Shown here: piece after piece, positions 14,363 to 18,339 of the stretch
Numbering within the stretch: the first letter of the stretch is position 1
Layout: each line of letters starts with the position of its first letter
NCBI GenBank assembly: GCA_964531735.1
Contig: CAZHGD010000149.1
Span: forward strand, 1-18,339
DNA length: 18,339 nucleotides
Reading direction: 5' to 3'
Origin: CAZHGD01 sp964531735
GTDB taxonomy: Bacteria > Armatimonadota > UBA10988
The notes under the pieces: model-generated
Databases searched by the model: none
What the model saw: the letters and a program-made list of their open reading frames with translations, nothing else
What the model was told of the DNA's origin: nothing
Program-made: the position numbers and the translations under genes

Positions 14363-16840
14363 ATGGGCTCCTATGCGTTGCTGTGCTTGGCTGCCTTCGT
14401 GGCCGCGGAGGGTCTCATGTCGTCACCAGCACTGGCCGCGGACACGGTCCGCCACACCGTTCGCCTGACCGCGCCCGTGGCTGACATCGAGGATGGTCTC
14501 CTCTTGGGCAACGGCGACTTGTCGGTCAGCGTCGCCCAGCTTGGTGACCGCATCGTCTGGCGCCTGGGCAAAGGCGACGTCTGGGACCGTCGCTTCGATG
14601 CCAGCGACGACCCGAAGCCGCCACACATCAACGAGATCGCCGTCGGCATCCGCGATGAGGGCTGGCAGTGTCCCCCGTATGGCGACCGCAAGCCGATCGC
14701 GCTGCGCGGCACCAAGAACGCCAAGCGCATGGAGGAGCTCTGCCAGGGCGCGCCGCCGAGCTACACGCGCCGGCCGTACCCCTGTCCGAAGCCGGTGGGC
14801 GAACTGAGCCTGCACCTGCCCTTGGACCTGCCCGGTCTGGCAGTGACCACCGAACTGTCCATTGAAGAAGGCCTGGTGCGCATCACCGCCCGCGCCGAGA
14901 CCGGCTTCGAGCTGCGCCTGACCTGCTTCGTGCCGCCTGAGAGCAACGCGCTGGCGGTCCGTTGGGAACTCAGCGGCTGGGACAACAGCCAGCGGCTCGG
15001 CCAGCGGCCACCCATCCGGTTTGCCCTCTACCGTTGGCGTGATCCCGACACCAAGGAGTTCGGGCAGCGCTTCCTGCGGGACTATGAGCACGGCGCCTTC
15101 AGCGGGTTCGCCGACGCGAAGTGCCCACCGCTCCCTGCGCCCATCGTGCGCGAGATGGCTGGCCGCAAGCTGATCGAGCAGTCCTTCCCCGCGGACGCCA
15201 CGTTCCCCAAGGGCTTCCGCTTCCAGATGGTGCCGCTGCTCGACGCCGGCGGCATGGGCGTGGACGAGACCTCGCGACTCGGCGAGGCGCGCTTGCGGAT
15301 CCAGCCCGACGCGGCCAAGGCGAGCGGCTGTCTGGTGGTGGCGGTGCCGTCGGGCGCGCCCGACAGCGCGCCGGCCCCGCTCCTCGCCGAGGCGGGCGCT
15401 GCGGTGGCTGACCGTCTGGCGGCTTGGGAGCGGCAGACAGTGGCTGCGTCGCAGCAGTTCTGGTCGCGCAGCGCCGTGCGCCTGGCCGACCGGTTGCTGG
15501 AGAACCTGTGGTACGAGACCTACCACGCGCGCCGCTGCACCACCCGCGCCGGCAAGACACCGCCGGGTCTGTTCCTGCCCAGCACCGTACGCGACTTCTC
15601 GCACTGGCATGGCGATTACCACACCAACTACAACCTGCAACAGCCGTACTGGGGCGACTACACGGCCAACCAGCTCGAGGTCGGCGACGCCTATTTCGAT
15701 GCCATCGCCTACTTCGTGCAGATGGGCCGCATCATCGCCGAACGCTACTACGGCACGCGCGGCGTGTTCATCCAGCTCAGCGGCTGGCCGGTCGTCGCCA
15801 CCGACGACATGCTCGGCGCGGTGCCCATGGGCCGCATGGCCTACATGACCGGCTGGGCCATGACCCTCCACTGGCAGCGCTACCTCTACACGCTCGACAC
15901 CGACTGGCTGCGCCGGACCGGCTACCCGGTGATCCGCGACTGCGCGCTGTTCTACACCGACTTCATGCAGAAGGGCGCGGACGGCCGCTACCACGTGTTC
16001 CCGTCCAACGTGGGCGAAGACGGCTTCACCGGCAACCCGAAGGACTACACCGACCGCGGCCAGGTGATGGACTACCTGCGCTACTGCCTGCGCAGTGCCA
16101 TCGCGGCCGCCGAGGTGCTCGGCGTGGACGCCGACCTGTGTGCCGTCTGGCGCGAGCGACTGCAGCATTGCGCCGGTAACGATGGACATCCGCCGGTGGT
16201 GCGCACCGGGCTGACCCGGCACTTCGCCGAGGCCAACCCGCCCGAGTACGGCCCCGGCCGGCCGTACCGCCCGGCGCACCGCGGTGACGCGGGCAAGCCC
16301 TGGCCCGGACCGGGCAACTGGACCGACGAGTGGTACGCCGGGCAGTACCCGCTGATCGCCCTGCCCTCGCTACGCAGCGGCGACTTCGACGCCGAGCGCG
16401 GCTATGCCGGTCTGCGCCGCATGGTTCAGCGCTGGCGGCACCCGAACGGGCTAGTCTGGGCCATGAGCGCGGCCATGTACGGCCACTCCGGCGCCTGGAC
16501 CGAGACGCTGGGCATCTGCGCGCCGCTGCAGGAGATGATGCTCCAGAGCTTCGGCGGCGTGTTACGCATCTTCCCCTACTGGCCCAAGGCCGTCGACGCC
16601 AGCTTCACCACGTTCCGCGCCGAAGGCGCCTTCCTGGTCTCGGCGAGTTGGTCGGGCGGCCAGGTGCAGACGGCAGAGGTGCTCAGCGAGCGCGGCGCTG
16701 GTTGCCGGCTCTACTCACCCTGGGCCGGTCTGCGAGTGGAGACCGCCGACGGCCAGCCGGTCACGGTGTCGGGGCCTGAGGAAGGAATCTACACCTTCGC
16801 CACGACGGCGGGCGGGCGCTACCGGCTGCTCAAGCCCTGA
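14363..16840 (+). CDS. Secreted GH95-like glycoside hydrolase
   Basis: An 825-residue secreted enzyme. Residues 1-25 are a signal peptide ending SPALA. The N-terminal domain opens with LLLGNGDLSVSV (46-57) and LGKGDVWDRR (68-77), the beta-sandwich signature seen in GH95 and related (alpha/alpha)6 glycosidases. The catalytic barrel shows DYHTNYNLQQPYW (418-430), matching the N-x-N-L-Q of GH95, so Asn422 and Asn424 correspond to the two catalytic-site Asn residues. The acid-bearing stretch reads FPSNVGEDGF (546-555), giving Glu552 as the likely general acid in place of the usual P-S-x-S-P-E-N. The C-terminus has the typical LQSFGGVLRIFPYWPKA (727-743) and a terminal beta domain (EGAFLVSASWSGGQ). 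GH95 enzymes are inverting alpha-L-fucosidases or alpha-L-galactosidases. Given the divergent motifs, a different alpha-sugar is possible. GGGAAGG lies 8 bases before the ATG. Confidence 0.82.
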   Translation: MGSYALLCLAAFVAAEGLMSSPALAADTVRHTVRLTAPVADIEDGLLLGNGDLSVSVAQLGDRIVWRLGKGDVWDRRFDASDDPKPPHINEIAVGIRDEGWQCPPYGDRKPIALRGTKNAKRMEELCQGAPPSYTRRPYPCPKPVGELSLHLPLDLPGLAVTTELSIEEGLVRITARAETGFELRLTCFVPPESNALAVRWELSGWDNSQRLGQRPPIRFALYRWRDPDTKEFGQRFLRDYEHGAFSGFADAKCPPLPAPIVREMAGRKLIEQSFPADATFPKGFRFQMVPLLDAGGMGVDETSRLGEARLRIQPDAAKASGCLVVAVPSGAPDSAPAPLLAEAGAAVADRLAAWERQTVAASQQFWSRSAVRLADRLLENLWYETYHARRCTTRAGKTPPGLFLPSTVRDFSHWHGDYHTNYNLQQPYWGDYTANQLEVGDAYFDAIAYFVQMGRIIAERYYGTRGVFIQLSGWPVVATDDMLGAVPMGRMAYMTGWAMTLHWQRYLYTLDTDWLRRTGYPVIRDCALFYTDFMQKGADGRYHVFPSNVGEDGFTGNPKDYTDRGQVMDYLRYCLRSAIAAAEVLGVDADLCAVWRERLQHCAGNDGHPPVVRTGLTRHFAEANPPEYGPGRPYRPAHRGDAGKPWPGPGNWTDEWYAGQYPLIALPSLRSGDFDAERGYAGLRRMVQRWRHPNGLVWAMSAAMYGHSGAWTETLGICAPLQEMMLQSFGGVLRIFPYWPKAVDASFTTFRAEGAFLVSASWSGGQVQTAEVLSERGAGCRLYSPWAGLRVETADGQPVTVSGPEEGIYTFATTAGGRYRLLKP

Positions 16841-16850
16841 GGCTCCGTCC

Positions 16851-16879
16851 TGGCAGCGCCCGGCGCCCTATGGTACACT
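16851..16879 (+). promoter_or_regulatory. Possible promoter for the sugar ABC transporter ATPase gene
   Basis: In the 70-base gap after the glycosidase gene, TACACT (16874-16879) preceded by TG at 16871-16872 forms an extended -10-like element. TGGCAG (16851-16856) lies 17 bases upstream, the same -35-like hexamer and spacing as the candidate at 11414-11442. The spacer holds the 11-base palindrome GCGCCCGGCGC (16856-16866), overlapping the last base of the hexamer. The promoter call is weak on its own. Confidence 0.3.
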
Positions 16880-16910
16880 CGCGCCTTGTCTGGAGCGGTC
16901 GAGGCAGCCG

Positions 16911-18339
<1,429 letters not shown>

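Noticed and set aside
14423..16279. Minus-strand 618-codon open frame opposite the GH95-like gene
   Set aside because: The opposite strand encodes a coherent secreted glycosidase; this frame has no domain and mirrors codon bias.

Overview
The window is strongly GC-rich throughout and holds twelve protein-coding genes packed on both strands. Two are cut by the window edges. I see no rRNA, tRNA, CRISPR array, transposase, integrase or plasmid/phage marker. The gene content (clostripain-type C11 peptidase, Gfo/Idh/MocA oxidoreductase, TIM-barrel sugar isomerase, enolase-superfamily enzyme, SMP-30 lactonase, large exported multidomain protein, GH95-like glycosidase, RbsA/MglA-type sugar importer ATPase) resembles the carbohydrate-degrading repertoires of uncultured Planctomycetota, Armatimonadota, Hydrogenedentota and similar lineages. 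The phylum is an inference from gene content only. A glycyl radical enzyme, which oxygen inactivates, suggests an anaerobic or microaerobic lifestyle.

Layout. Positions 3-1331 (+): the tail of a SPOR-domain protein, then an SMP-30/gluconolactonase-family hydrolase. Positions 1340-6369 (-), read right to left: a secreted C11 cysteine peptidase, a small membrane-anchored unknown protein, and a glycyl radical enzyme that converges on the lactonase gene. Positions 6480-9397: isochorismatase-like hydrolase (+), Gfo/Idh/MocA oxidoreductase (-) and xylose-isomerase-like TIM-barrel protein (+); the first two converge and the last two diverge from a structured 119-base spacer. Positions 9399-11346 (-): a two-gene unit of a short-chain dehydrogenase followed 13 bases later by an enolase-superfamily enzyme. 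Positions 11480-16840 (+): a two-gene unit of a 952-residue exported protein (zinc-phospholipase-C-like helical domain, regulatory beta domain, FecR domain) and a secreted GH95-like glycosidase. Positions 16911-18339 (+): most of a tandem-ATPase sugar ABC transporter subunit, running off the window end.

How the genes may work together (inference). A secreted GH95-like enzyme would release a sugar such as L-fucose or a relative, and an RbsA-type importer would take it up. Oxidoreductases (SDR and/or Gfo/Idh) would oxidise it to a lactone, the SMP-30 protein would open the lactone, and the enolase-superfamily protein would dehydrate the sugar acid to a 2-keto-3-deoxy acid. This is the logic of non-phosphorylative (oxidative) sugar catabolism. 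No enzyme has a substrate proven by sequence, and the genes lie in several transcription units. The most unusual items are the 952-residue protein and its GH95-like partner, a nested palindromic promoter/operator in front of that pair (11408-11448), a nested inverted-repeat leader at 8334-8399, and three enzymes with altered catalytic positions (the isochorismatase-like, enolase-superfamily and GH95-like proteins). Every stretch over 100 bases without a gene is described in the entries; none exceeds 300 bases.
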